This document shows, in pieces, positions 26,939-35,542 of a stretch of DNA of 64,000 nucleotides. Location of the stretch: contig NZ_OCMT01000001.1 of NCBI RefSeq assembly GCF_900215335.1, forward strand, positions 1 to 64,000, written 5' to 3'. The stretch comes from Pedobacter xixiisoli (GTDB lineage Bacteria > Bacteroidota > Bacteroidia > Sphingobacteriales > Sphingobacteriaceae). Made by a program: the position numbers and the translations under genes. Within the stretch, counting starts at the first letter, position 1. The number at the start of each line of letters is the position of its first letter. Under the pieces are notes generated by a model. The model was not told the origin of the DNA, ran no database searches, and was given only the letters and a program-made list of their open reading frames with translations.

Positions 26939-28444
26939 CTAAAAGAAGCCTAATTTGTTTTTATCGTAAGAGATTAACATGTTTTTTGTTTGGCGATAGT
27001 GACCCAACATCATTTTATGATTTTCTCTACCCACACCAGATTGTTTGTACCCACCAAATGGAGCACCTGCTGGATAAGCGTGGTATTGGTTTACCCAAAC
27101 ACGACCAGCTTGGATAGCTCTTGGCACTTGGTAAAGTTCGTGAGCGTCACGTGTCCAAACACCGGCACCTAAGCCATATAAGGTATCATTGGCAATTTCA
27201 ATGGCTTCCTCTACCGTTTTAAAAGTAGTTACGGCTAGTACTGGACCAAAAATCTCCTCTTGGAAAATACGCATCTTATTGTGGCCTTTAAAGATGGTTG
27301 GTTTGATGTAGTAACCGCCGCCTAATTCGCCTGGTAGTTCGTTAATATCGCCACCGGCCAAAACTTCTGCACCTTCTTGTTTACCTAGTTCGATATACGA
27401 TTTGATTTTCTCGAACTGAATTTTTGAAGCTTGCGCACCCATCATTACCGTTTTGTCTAAGGGGCTACCAACTTTAATGGCGTTGGTTCTTTCAATCACT
27501 TTAGCGATGAATTTTTCATAGATATCTTCTTGTACCAATAATCTTGAAGGACAAGTACAAATTTCGCCTTGATTTAACGCAAATAGTACCGCACCTTCAA
27601 TCGCCTTGTCTAAGAAAGCATCGTCTTCATCCATTACAGAATTGAAGAATACGTTTGGAGATTTGCCACCCAGCTCTAAAGTTACTGGAATGATGTTTTC
27701 TGTAGCGTACTGCATTACCAAACGACCAGTAGGTGTAGAACCTGTAAACGCCGCTTTATTCACTTTCGGGTTGGTTACCAAATGACGGCCCAATTCTGCT
27801 CCAAATCCATTCACTACATTAACAACTCCTGGAGGCAACAAATCGCCAATCAGTTCCATTAATACAATGATAGATGTTGGGGTGCTTTCTGCAGGTTTCA
27901 ATACCACAGTGTTTCCGGCAGCTAGGGCAGGAGCTAGTTTCCAAATCCCCATCAATAAAGGGAAGTTCCAAGGAATAATTTGTGCGACTACGCCAATTGG
28001 CTCATGCACAATCAGTGAAACTGTATGTTCATCTAACTCTGTATGCGAACCTTCTTCTGCACGAATTACCGAAGCAAAATATCTGAAGTGGTCAACACCG
28101 AGAGGTAAATCTGCGGCTAAAGTTTCTCTAATTGCTTTACCATTATCAATGGTTTCTACAGTAGCTAAATATTCTAGATTATCTTCAATACGTTGTGCAA
28201 TTTTATTAAGGATAATGCTTCGCTCTGTAGCAGATGTTTTGCCCCAAGTTTTGAAAGCTTCTGCTGCTGCGTTAACTGCTAATTCTAAGTCTTCTGGACT
28301 GGAATGTGCCGCCTTTGTAAATACTTTGCCATCGATCGGAGAAATATTATCGAAGTATTTTCCGTTAACTGGCGCTACAAACTGACCGTTGATATAATTG
28401 TTGTAATGAGATTTGAATTCTGGTTTTTTTACAATTTGTTCCAT
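26939..28444 (-). CDS. aldehyde dehydrogenase (acetaldehyde type)
   Basis: A 501-residue NAD(P)-dependent aldehyde dehydrogenase oxidising aldehydes to acids. [31 protein letters not shown] (general-base Glu) and [14 protein letters not shown] (catalytic Cys) are all present. Closest in character to ExaC/AldB-type acetaldehyde dehydrogenases, supported by the adjacent DUF779 gene and nearby alcohol dehydrogenase. Divergently transcribed from an AraC-type gene that is its likely regulator. Confidence 0.92.
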   Translation of the reverse strand: MEQIVKKPEFKSHYNNYINGQFVAPVNGKYFDNISPIDGKVFTKAAHSSPEDLELAVNAAAEAFKTWGKTSATERSIILNKIAQRIEDNLEYLATVETIDNGKAIRETLAADLPLGVDHFRYFASVIRAEEGSHTELDEHTVSLIVHEPIGVVAQIIPWNFPLLMGIWKLAPALAAGNTVVLKPAESTPTSIIVLMELIGDLLPPGVVNVVNGFGAELGRHLVTNPKVNKAAFTGSTPTGRLVMQYATENIIPVTLELGGKSPNVFFNSVMDEDDAFLDKAIEGAVLFALNQGEICTCPSRLLVQEDIYEKFIAKVIERTNAIKVGSPLDKTVMMGAQASKIQFEKIKSYIELGKQEGAEVLAGGDINELPGELGGGYYIKPTIFKGHNKMRIFQEEIFGPVLAVTTFKTVEEAIEIANDTLYGLGAGVWTRDAHELYQVPRAIQAGRVWVNQYHAYPAGAPFGGYKQSGVGRENHKMMLGHYRQTKNMLISYDKNKLGFF

Positions 28445-28465
28445 GATTTTAAAATTTGGTTATTA

Positions 28466-28473
28466 CAAACCTA
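28466..28473 (-). promoter_or_regulatory. candidate -7 element for aldehyde dehydrogenase
   Basis: Minus-strand TAGGTTTG fits TAnnTTTG, 22 bases before the ATG. No well-placed TTG upstream, as expected if the promoter depends on the AraC-type activator encoded divergently; the whole 168-base gap is the likely operator region. Confidence 0.45.
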
Positions 28474-28612
28474 GTATTCATTCGTCGCGAAGGATAGTAT
28501 AATTGTTTCAATTGATAGCATTATCGTTTCATGGAATGTAATAGATTTGAAATAATTCTATCTTTACTTAACAAATAAAAGGAGTAATCCGTTATCTAAC
28601 CAAAGCATAAAA

Positions 28613-29539
28613 ATGATGAACCACAAACTTGATTTGGTAAAACTGAGCAGCGAATCGCAATTACAAACATTGGTAGAAAATAGGACCTCGTATACCTTGG
28701 AACGCTGCGAATTGAATGTGTTTGAAACTTACACGCAGTCTTACAAAGTGCCTTTAACTTTCGATGATTTTGTGATTACGAGCATGCTACGTGGTAAAAA
28801 AGTAATGCATTTGAATGAGAAAAAGGAGTTTGAATATTTGCCAGGGGAAACGGTAATTGTTCCTCCGTCAGAGACGATGAGAATTGATTTTCCAGAGGCG
28901 ACTGATTTAAATCCAACGCAGTGTATTGCCTTGGCTATTGATAACGGACAGATTAAGCAGACCATCAAATATTTGAATGAGTATTTCCCGAAGGAGAGTA
29001 GCGATGAAGAGTGGAAATTGAATTACGATGAATATCATTTCTATAACAACGAGGAGATAGCATACTTAATTAATAAAGTGATTAAAGTTTGTTCTGACAC
29101 TTCTAGGGAAAAAGATGTGTTGGCAGATTTGACTTTGAAAGAGTTGTTAGTGAGGATTATGCAAACCCAAAATTTAACACTTTTACAGGGTGAATCACTC
29201 AATAACAATCCCTTAGCCTATGTAATTGGTTACATCAAATCTAATTTGAATGAGAAAATCAGCATTGAAAGTTTAAGTAATAAAGCTTGTATGAGTAAAG
29301 CTACATTTTATCGTTTGTTCAAGAGAGAATTAGGCGTTAGCCCGAATGATTTTATCTTGGCTGAAAAGATGAAAAAAGCGAAGGAAATGCTGCTCAAGCC
29401 AGGTATTAAAATAGCTGCCATTAGTTACGAATTGGGCTTTAGTGATGCTAACTATTTCATCAGAGCTTTCAAAAAGATTGTAGGGATGACACCTGGTGCT
29501 TTCCAGTCGCAGGGTATGATGCCAAGGTTGGTGATGTAG
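28613..29539 (+). CDS. AraC-family transcriptional regulator
   Basis: A 308-residue regulator. The first ~200 residues form an AraC_N-like sensor domain (VPLTFDDFVITSMLRGKKVM, then YLPGETVIVPPSETMRIDFP). Two helix-turn-helix units follow (ISIESLSNKACMSKATFYRL and IAAISYELGFSDANYFIRAF), ending GMTPGAFQSQ. The ATG is doubled (ATGATG). It is divergent from the aldehyde dehydrogenase operon with a 168-base shared upstream region, the usual arrangement for a local activator responding to aldehydes; this target assignment is inference. Confidence 0.9.
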   Translation: MMNHKLDLVKLSSESQLQTLVENRTSYTLERCELNVFETYTQSYKVPLTFDDFVITSMLRGKKVMHLNEKKEFEYLPGETVIVPPSETMRIDFPEATDLNPTQCIALAIDNGQIKQTIKYLNEYFPKESSDEEWKLNYDEYHFYNNEEIAYLINKVIKVCSDTSREKDVLADLTLKELLVRIMQTQNLTLLQGESLNNNPLAYVIGYIKSNLNEKISIESLSNKACMSKATFYRLFKRELGVSPNDFILAEKMKKAKEMLLKPGIKIAAISYELGFSDANYFIRAFKKIVGMTPGAFQSQGMMPRLVM

Positions 29540-29585
29540 GTTGTAAATACTGATGCTTCCTTTGTGGCAGTAACTTTGTGATTTG

Positions 29586-29675
29586 CGTCATACCCAACTC
29601 GATTGGGTATCGTAATGCTTTAGGAAATTAAATAAACTTTTTCGCTTTACGATTCCCGCCTACGCGGGAATGACG
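29586..29675. repeat. CGTCAT...ATGACG palindrome, second copy
   Basis: Outer ends CGTCATACCCA and CGGGAATGACG, with inner hairpins TACCCAACTCGATTGGGTA and TTCCCGCCTACGCGGGAA. Length (90) and end sequence match the 26835-26925 element. It lies between the AraC gene and the convergent sigma-factor module. Confidence 0.8.
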
Positions 29676-29693
29676 GACTATTAAGACATGTGT

Positions 29694-30305
29694 CTATGTG
29701 GTTACATCATCAGAAAATTCACTAATCTTCACTTTCAAGTTCTCTATTTGCCTCTTAAAGATGCTGCGGTTCATCAAATTTCCCAGTACAATAACTAAAA
29801 TGCCCAGCGGGATTAACAAGCCTAAGTGCAGATAAATATTTGGGAGTTCAAATACATTTGCAAAACTTTGATGTACTGTTAACTTGTAGCACAAAAACCC
29901 AATGGGTCCAGTTAAAGGAGCTGTAATGTAGCCCCAAATATTTTCTATCGCTAGAATTTTTGTAATAGCACTTAGATTGTTATCTAGCACCTCTTTTGTA
30001 CTACAAGTGTAATCTACCACTGTTTTGATTTTCTGAAACTCTCTAGCACCAAACCATCTGGATACCTCATATAATGCAAAAACGCCAATTAATAATATTT
30101 TCAAATCTCTATCCGAAAATAAAGCGATAGCTAAAATTGGTAAATCGATTATTCTTACCCAACGTAACTTCCATTTTAACTTAAATATTAAATCTTGCAG
30201 CAAGTCTTTCGACTGCCCATCTAACTTGAATTTTGAAATCAGTTCGTTTTGCGGTGCTGTCAATATTTCTGCCGACATATTTTTCCACTCTTGTTGTAAA
30301 TCCAT
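29694..30305 (-). CDS. membrane protein of ECF sigma module, possible anti-sigma
   Basis: A 203-residue protein starting MDLQQEWKNMSAEI, a soluble segment of ~60 residues, then about four hydrophobic segments (e.g. IIDLPILAIALFS, LLIGVFALYEVSRWF, LGLLIPLGILVIVLGNLM). No recognised family. It begins 1 base after the sigma-factor stop, so it is very likely co-expressed; membrane partners next to ECF sigma genes are often anti-sigma factors, which is the inference here. Confidence 0.65.
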   Translation of the reverse strand: MDLQQEWKNMSAEILTAPQNELISKFKLDGQSKDLLQDLIFKLKWKLRWVRIIDLPILAIALFSDRDLKILLIGVFALYEVSRWFGAREFQKIKTVVDYTCSTKEVLDNNLSAITKILAIENIWGYITAPLTGPIGFLCYKLTVHQSFANVFELPNIYLHLGLLIPLGILVIVLGNLMNRSIFKRQIENLKVKISEFSDDVTT

Positions 30306-30306
30306 T

Positions 30307-30783
30307 TTATTTTCTGTTTAAAATAGTAGTGAGTTGTTGTTTAATTCGGTGTAGTTTAACAGTGGCATTGCCCTTAGATAGTCCTATAATTTCGCTAATT
30401 TCTGCATTATCGAAACCGTCTAAATGTAGCATGATGATACTCCTGTCAACCTCCGCTAGTTGTTTAATTGCTCGATAGAGGAAGTCTGCTCGTTCAGATA
30501 ATTCTTGTGGCTCAAAGGCAATTTCTTGTATACTATTTTGCTTCAACTGCGTTGCTTTCTTGCTTTTATTTAGGAAGGTAAGGGCAACGTTTAAGCTGAT
30601 TCTGTACAGCCAAGTAGAGAACTTGGAGTTACCTTCAAATCTAGCGTATGCACTCCAACTTTGTAGTACAATTTCTTGGTACAAATCTTTCCTGTCTTCC
30701 AAATCATCGGCATATAGATTTACCACTTTGAGGATGATACCTTTGTGCTCGTCAATTTTTTGCAGATAGGATTTTTCGGTCAT
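30307..30783 (-). CDS. ECF RNA polymerase sigma factor
   Basis: A 158-residue sigma-70-family factor with region 2 (DLYQEIVLQSWSAYARF, then FSTWLYRISLNVAL) and region 4 (LAEVDRSIIMLHLDGFDNAE, then ISEIIGLSKGNATVKLHRIK). No region 3 or extra domain, as usual for ECF factors. It sits between two membrane-protein genes with a 1-base overlap upstream and a 1-base gap downstream, a compact regulatory module. The target regulon is unknown; the module's own promoter is the natural first target. Confidence 0.9.
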   Translation of the reverse strand: MTEKSYLQKIDEHKGIILKVVNLYADDLEDRKDLYQEIVLQSWSAYARFEGNSKFSTWLYRISLNVALTFLNKSKKATQLKQNSIQEIAFEPQELSERADFLYRAIKQLAEVDRSIIMLHLDGFDNAEISEIIGLSKGNATVKLHRIKQQLTTILNRK

Positions 30784-30980
30784 TACTTTCTATCCTTTAA
30801 AAGTTGCTTGGTTTTGAATTCGTGATATAGACGTACCGCTACAATGATAAAAGAAATAGTTGCGATTGCCAACATCGGATATTTCAATAATGGCGGTATT
30901 TCTGTAGTGGAGAGAATAATGATAAGAAAAGCTGTAATAGCTATGCTACCTTTAGGCCTGTTTTTTTCTGTATTGCTCAT
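30783..30980 (-). CDS. small two-helix membrane protein of the sigma module
   Basis: A 65-residue protein with helices IAITAFLIIILSTTEIPPLL and MLAIATISFIIVAVRL and basic ends. Its stop codon overlaps the sigma-factor ATG by one base, which implies translational coupling. First gene of the module. Family not recognised; it may be a membrane sensor or a stabiliser of the anti-sigma protein. Confidence 0.6.
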   Translation of the reverse strand: MSNTEKNRPKGSIAITAFLIIILSTTEIPPLLKYPMLAIATISFIIVAVRLYHEFKTKQLLKDRK

Positions 30981-31105
30981 TTTAAAACTGTTTAATTTGT
31001 ACAGTTAGTAAGCAATGACCTTAAAAAATTACAGGAAAGAAATATTTTTTAAAAAAGGGTTAGCCACAAGGCATAGGTATATTTTTAAACTGAGAAGGGG
31101 ACAAT

Positions 31106-31209
31106 TTAACCCTCTCTGCCCGTTGGGCATCTCTCCCTGGTAGGGAGAGAGATTGCAACTCTCCTAATTCTCTCCCTTTGGGAGAGATGGCGTAGCCAGA
31201 GAGGGGTAA
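31106..31209. repeat. CCCTCTCTGCC-family palindromic repeat, copy 2
   Basis: A ~104-base element with inverted ends TTAACCCTCTCTG and CAGAGAGGGGTAA, containing TCTCTCCCTGGTAGGGAGAGA and TCTCCCTTTGGGAGA hairpins. Same family as 19733-19857: both open CCCTCTCTGCC..TT..GGCATCTCTCCCT. It lies in the 424-base gap upstream of the sigma module. Confidence 0.78.
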
Positions 31210-31287
31210 CGTTTTGATTAGGTAGAATATGAAATGATTAGCTAAAGATTATCATTATATCTGTGACATAATAATAATTCGTATTAT

Positions 31288-31342
31288 CGGCTGGTGTCTC
31301 ACCCGCCGATGTTTGATGTTTCGGTCAGTGAGACACCGACCG
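31288..31342. repeat. GGTGTCTCAC inverted repeat
   Basis: GGTGTCTCAC (31293-31302) is perfectly complementary to GTGAGACACC (31328-31337) and the stem extends to 13 of 15 positions with CGGCT/GACCG flanks. The loop holds CGCCGATG. Non-coding. A third repeat type in the same gap. Confidence 0.7.
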
Positions 31343-31353
31343 AAAGCAAGCGA

Positions 31354-31398
31354 AAATGCACAGATTTTATCGTAAATATTTGTGCATCTGTGGCCAAT
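31354..31398. repeat. half-element of the GCACAGAT/ATCTGTGGCC family
   Basis: ATGCACAGAT near 31355 pairs with GTGCATCTGTGGCC at ~31381-31394. It resembles the 25145-25218 element, whose missing left end (TTAGCCACAAGGCAT) may be the sequence near 31062-31077, with other repeats between. It lies just beyond the hexosaminidase stop. Confidence 0.45.
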
Positions 31399-31404
31399 TA
31401 TAAG

Positions 31405-33096
31405 TTATGGATTTGGGTTCAAATACCTCTTGCTATAAGTAATGCCCATTAAATCGTAGCGTTTAAATTGTGCTTTTAATCTGTTCAAAAAATCTGGGTA
31501 ATTCTTTTGCTCTTTTTTCGACCATTGAATTTCGCTTAATGCATCCATCCTAGGAAAAATCATATACTCAACTTTTGCTAGGTTACCGATATATTCTGAC
31601 CATAAATTACCTTGTGCACCCCAAATGTATTTAGCTTGTTCGGCATTCAATTCTGCTGGTACAGGTTCGTAATTATAAACTGTTTCTAAAGGAAGAAATT
31701 TATTGGCAGCCAAGCTGTCGTCGTTCATAAATTGCTTATGGTTTAAGTATAATTTTTCTTCTGGCGACATGATTACCCTTTGCTTCAACTTTGCTGCGGC
31801 AATTCCTCCTTTTTCGCCACGCCAGCTCATGACGATGGCGTTAGGAGCTAAACCACCGTCTAAAATCTCGTCCCAGCCAATAATGGTTTTGCCTTTGCTG
31901 TTTACAAATTTCTCAATGCGATGAATGAAATAACTTTGTAAAGCACTTTCGTCTTTGAGATTATTGGCTTTCATCATTTGTTGGGTCTCTGCAGATTTTC
32001 TCCACCAAATTTTGGAAGCTTCATCGCCACCGATGTGAATGTATTTCGAAGGGAACAGAGCCATGACTTCTGTAAGTACATCTTCCAAAAAGCCGAATGT
32101 TTTCTCTGTTGGGGCAAAAACATTATTGTATTTGTTCATCATTCCCCAAGTTTCGGCTACTTTATAACCACTTTTTGGGTCGGTACCAAACTCTGGATAC
32201 GCTGCTAAAGCGGCCATGCTATGTGCAGGCATCTCAATCTCTGGAATTATAGTAATGTACCTGTCTGCTGCATATTTAATCACATCCCTGACTTCATCTT
32301 GTGTGTAAAATCCACCATGACGAACTCCGTCTGTTTTGATAACTGCATTAGCTGGTGTAATCTTCACATCATTAGGTAGCACCTGATATTTGATATTTTC
32401 GTTACCTTTCCCTGGCCACAAACCTACAATGCTACCGTTACGCCAAGCACCAACTTCTGTTAGTTTCGGGTATTTTTTGATTTCTATTCTCCAGCCATGG
32501 TCATCAGTTAAATGCCAATGGAAGTAATTCATTTTATGGAGTGCTAGATAATCAATGTATTTTTTAACAGTTGCTACATCAAAAAAATGTCGGCTCACAT
32601 CTAAGTGCATTCCACGGTAATCGAAGCGAGGATAATCGTTAATGGTAACCGCAGGTACTTTTAATTTATTGCTTTTTTCGGTTGGTAGCAGTTGGATCAA
32701 AGTTTGTATCCCGTTGAAAATTAATTCAGCATTGTGAGAGGTGACGTTTATTGAACCTTTGAAACTCCGTAAGTTATACGTCGAATAATAATCAAAAGGA
32801 GGTTCTCCCATAGAAGGTTTTGTCAAATGCAATACAATTCTACTTTTATCATTAGTATCTAGCTTTGTTTTAACTTGAAGTGCTAAACCATAATTGGCCT
32901 TAAGGTAGTTTATTAAAAATGATACCGAGCGATTTAATACTGAATCGGGACTATAAATTACAGTTTCATTAGTTAATATAAATGCATCATCTTGCTTTCC
33001 TATATGTAGCTCAACTGGTTTCGGTATAATATTCACTTGCGCTACGGACAATAATGAAGCACCAAATAGCAAACTGGTTAATACAAATTTCTTCAT
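31405..33096 (-). CDS. beta-N-acetylhexosaminidase, GH20
   Basis: A ~563-residue exported glycosidase removing terminal GlcNAc/GalNAc from glycans or chitin fragments. The ATG at 33096 is used because MKKFVLTSLLFGASLLSVAQ is a signal peptide. An N-terminal GH20b domain (IIPKPVELHIGKQ) precedes the barrel, with DYPRFDYRGMHLDVSRHFF and the catalytic Asp-Glu pair in HIGGDEASKIWW; MSWRGEKGG and LWSEYIGN follow. Stand-alone gene between repeat-rich gaps, not within a SusCD locus. Likely periplasmic wall or glycan scavenging. Confidence 0.92.
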   Translation of the reverse strand: MKKFVLTSLLFGASLLSVAQVNIIPKPVELHIGKQDDAFILTNETVIYSPDSVLNRSVSFLINYLKANYGLALQVKTKLDTNDKSRIVLHLTKPSMGEPPFDYYSTYNLRSFKGSINVTSHNAELIFNGIQTLIQLLPTEKSNKLKVPAVTINDYPRFDYRGMHLDVSRHFFDVATVKKYIDYLALHKMNYFHWHLTDDHGWRIEIKKYPKLTEVGAWRNGSIVGLWPGKGNENIKYQVLPNDVKITPANAVIKTDGVRHGGFYTQDEVRDVIKYAADRYITIIPEIEMPAHSMAALAAYPEFGTDPKSGYKVAETWGMMNKYNNVFAPTEKTFGFLEDVLTEVMALFPSKYIHIGGDEASKIWWRKSAETQQMMKANNLKDESALQSYFIHRIEKFVNSKGKTIIGWDEILDGGLAPNAIVMSWRGEKGGIAAAKLKQRVIMSPEEKLYLNHKQFMNDDSLAANKFLPLETVYNYEPVPAELNAEQAKYIWGAQGNLWSEYIGNLAKVEYMIFPRMDALSEIQWSKKEQKNYPDFLNRLKAQFKRYDLMGITYSKRYLNPNP

Positions 33097-33186
33097 ATTC
33101 AAAAATAACATTTATTTACAAACTAAATTTATAATTTGAATGTTTTTGAGTTTTTATGCTGTTTTTTGCAGTTATTTCCTTTATTG

Positions 33187-33396
33187 CAAAACTTCGTAAG
33201 TTTTATAAGTCAAGATATACTTCCGTTGTTAATTAAACCTGATAGAGCGGATTAGCCCGAAGGTGAAGTGTAACGAAGCTTAGGACTATGAGCGAAAGCA
33301 GGGCAGAAGCGAGCGAAGTGTTACTAAAGTTGATTTTCTAATGACGATCTAAATATGCTGCTTCTTGTAAAGATTTCTCCGCAAGGTCGAAATGAC
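33187..33396. repeat. mosaic of partial intergenic repeats upstream of GH20
   Basis: Three pieces follow one another. AAAACTTCGTAAGTTTT (33188-33204) is like the arms of the 61038-61122 element. A GAGCGGATTAGCCCGAAGG... AGCGAAAGCAGGG block at ~33243-33304 has the look of a rearranged palindrome. AAGATTTCTCCGCAAGG then TCGAAATGACG (33370-33396) is the right arm of the CGTCATTTCGA family. No coding potential. Confidence 0.5.
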
Positions 33397-33411
33397 GATG
33401 GTGCCAACAAT

Positions 33412-33447
33412 AAAAAAAAATCCCGATAACTTTCGCTATCGGGATTT
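33412..33447 (-). terminator. rpsA terminator
   Basis: TCCCGATA (33421-33428) pairs with TATCGGGA (33437-33444), followed on the minus strand by a run of nine T. It lies 27 bases beyond the rpsA stop. A strong intrinsic terminator. Confidence 0.92.
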
Positions 33448-33473
33448 AATGTATTTATGGAATACTTAGAGAA

Positions 33474-35405
33474 TTAACCTTTGTTTTTTTTCTCTTCGCC
33501 TTCCATTTGTGATTTCAATTGAGCTAACACATCAAGATCTCCTAATGTTGATTTCTCTACTGAATCTTTCACTTTTTTAACAGCTGAGCTAGCCGCTTTC
33601 GCGTCTTTTTTCTTAGTAGCTCTTTCTTCTGCAACTACTTCAGCTTTAGCTTCTTCCCAAATACGAGCGTGAGAAACAACGATACGTTTAGCATCTTTGT
33701 TAAACTCGATGATTTTGAAATCAGCAACTTCTTCAGCTTTCAATACAGAACCGTCTTCTTTAGCCATGTGTTTTGTTGGTACAAAACCTTCAACTCCATA
33801 TGGTAATGCAATTACAGCACCTTTATCAGTTACTTTAATTACTGTACCTTGGTGAATTGAATCTAAAGTGAAGATAGTTTCGAAAGTATCCCAAGGGTTT
33901 TCTTCCAGTTGTTTGTGACCTAGAGATAATTTGCGGTTATCAACATCAAGTTCTAACACAACAACATCTAAAGTATCGCCAACTTTGGTGAACTCATTAG
34001 GATGGTTGATTTTTTTGCTCCAAGAAAGGTCAGAAATGTGGATTAATCCATCAATTCCTTCTTCAATCTCTACAAACACACCAAAGTTAGTCATGTTTTT
34101 AACCACAGCTTGGTGTTTGCTTCCAACTGGATATTTCTCAGCAACGCCACCCCAAGGATCTTGAGTTAATTGTTTGATACCCAAGCTCATTTTGCGCTCG
34201 TCTCTGTCTAAAGTTAAAACTTCAGCTTCGATTTCGTCACTTACTTTTAAGAACTCTTGTGGAGAACGTAAGTTTTGTGACCAGCTCATTTCTGAAACGT
34301 GGATTAAACCTTCAACACCAGGGATGATTTCTAAGAAAGCACCGTAATCTGCAACAGTTACGATTTTACCTTTTACTTTAGAACCAACTTGGATAGCTGT
34401 ATCTAAATTCTCCCAAGGGTGAGCAGTTAATTGTTTTAAGCCTAATGCGATACGTTTTTTCTCATCATCAAAATCTAAAACAACAACGTTGATTTTTTGA
34501 TCTAAAGCTAATACTTCTTTTGGATGCTCTATACGGCCCCAAGAAATATCAGTGATGTGTAATAAACCGTCTACGCCACCAAGATCGATGAATACACCGA
34601 AATCAGTGATATTTTTAACAGTACCTTCAAGTACTTGTCCTTTTTCTAATTTAGAAACGATTTCAACTTTTTGTGACTCTAAATCGTCCTCGATCAATAC
34701 TTTGTGTGATACAACAACGTTTTTGAACTCATGGTTAATTTTAACCACTTTGAATTCCATTGTTTTACCAACATAAACATCGTAATCACGGATTGGTTTA
34801 ATGTCGATTTGAGATCCTGGCAAGAACGCCTCAACACCCATAATGTCAACAATAAGACCACCTTTAGTACGGCTTTTAACGAAACCGTTGATGATAGTGT
34901 CATTGTCAAGCGCAGCGTTGATAGTTTCCCAAGAACGTTGAGTTTTAGCTCTCTTACGAGATAAAATTAACTGGCCATTTGCATCTTCAGGTGCTTCTAC
35001 AAACACGTCAACTGAATCGCCAATTTTCAATTCAGGAAGATCACGGAACTCAGAAGCAGATACTAAACCGTCAGATTTGAAACCTACGTTTAATACTACG
35101 TCTTTGTTGTTGATTGATACTACTGTACCAGAAATGATCTCACCTTGAGTGATTTGATTGAAAGTATCAGTATACATTGCTTCAAACTTTTTACGGTCTT
35201 CGTCATTGTAGTTACCAAAAACTTTGTCGTCTGCATCCCAGTCAAAATCTGCTGAAGGGGTTGCTAATTGTGATTTGATCTGCTCGATCGATACTGAATC
35301 AGCTTCTGATTCAATAGTTTCCTTTTGGTTCAAACGGGCGTCTGCACCTTGTAGTTCGGCTGTTTTAGCCTCTAGTTCTTTTTCTGCAACTTGTTTTTTT
35401 GCCAT
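33474..35405 (-). CDS. rpsA: 30S ribosomal protein S1
   Basis: A 643-residue protein with six S1 RNA-binding repeats, identifiable by their starts: GEIISGTVVSINNKDVVLN, GFVKSRTKGGLIVDI, GQVLEGTVKNITDFGVFID, GSKVKGKIVTVADYGAFLE, HQAVVKNMTNFGVFVEIEE and HQGTVIKVTDKGAVIAL. It unfolds and places mRNA on the 30S subunit, important in a lineage that makes little use of Shine-Dalgarno pairing. Extra ~75-residue acidic N-terminus and a basic/Lys-rich C-terminal tail. Unusually for this window the gene has a purine-rich AGGAG ten bases before its ATG and a full consensus promoter. Confidence 0.96.
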   Translation of the reverse strand: MAKKQVAEKELEAKTAELQGADARLNQKETIESEADSVSIEQIKSQLATPSADFDWDADDKVFGNYNDEDRKKFEAMYTDTFNQITQGEIISGTVVSINNKDVVLNVGFKSDGLVSASEFRDLPELKIGDSVDVFVEAPEDANGQLILSRKRAKTQRSWETINAALDNDTIINGFVKSRTKGGLIVDIMGVEAFLPGSQIDIKPIRDYDVYVGKTMEFKVVKINHEFKNVVVSHKVLIEDDLESQKVEIVSKLEKGQVLEGTVKNITDFGVFIDLGGVDGLLHITDISWGRIEHPKEVLALDQKINVVVLDFDDEKKRIALGLKQLTAHPWENLDTAIQVGSKVKGKIVTVADYGAFLEIIPGVEGLIHVSEMSWSQNLRSPQEFLKVSDEIEAEVLTLDRDERKMSLGIKQLTQDPWGGVAEKYPVGSKHQAVVKNMTNFGVFVEIEEGIDGLIHISDLSWSKKINHPNEFTKVGDTLDVVVLELDVDNRKLSLGHKQLEENPWDTFETIFTLDSIHQGTVIKVTDKGAVIALPYGVEGFVPTKHMAKEDGSVLKAEEVADFKIIEFNKDAKRIVVSHARIWEEAKAEVVAEERATKKKDAKAASSAVKKVKDSVEKSTLGDLDVLAQLKSQMEGEEKKNKG

Positions 35406-35412
35406 TAATTAA

Positions 35413-35439
35413 TTATCTCCTTTTTTCCCTATTTAGGGA
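35413..35439 (-). promoter_or_regulatory. rpsA leader: 5' hairpin and Shine-Dalgarno-like AGGAG
   Basis: On the minus strand TCCCTAAATAGGGA (35426-35439) forms a short stem, directly followed by AAAAAAGGAGATAATTAATT before the ATG at 35405. From the promoter position the transcript should begin at or just before this hairpin, so it would form the 5' end of the mRNA. Role in stability or S1 autoregulation is inference. Confidence 0.5.
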
Positions 35440-35442
35440 CGG

Positions 35443-35471
35443 CAAAGGTAAGCATAATTTTAAAAAACCAA
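35443..35471 (-). promoter_or_regulatory. rpsA promoter (TTG-N18-TACCTTTG)
   Basis: Minus-strand TTG (35469-35471) and TACCTTTG (35443-35450) are separated by 18 bases, a complete match to the Bacteroidetes housekeeping promoter in both boxes and spacing. Confidence 0.75.
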
Positions 35472-35542
35472 AACTATTTTTAAATAAATGTTGCTGATAT
35501 TTAATGAATTAAATTTTGGTTTGGAGGTTTTTAGTTATACCT

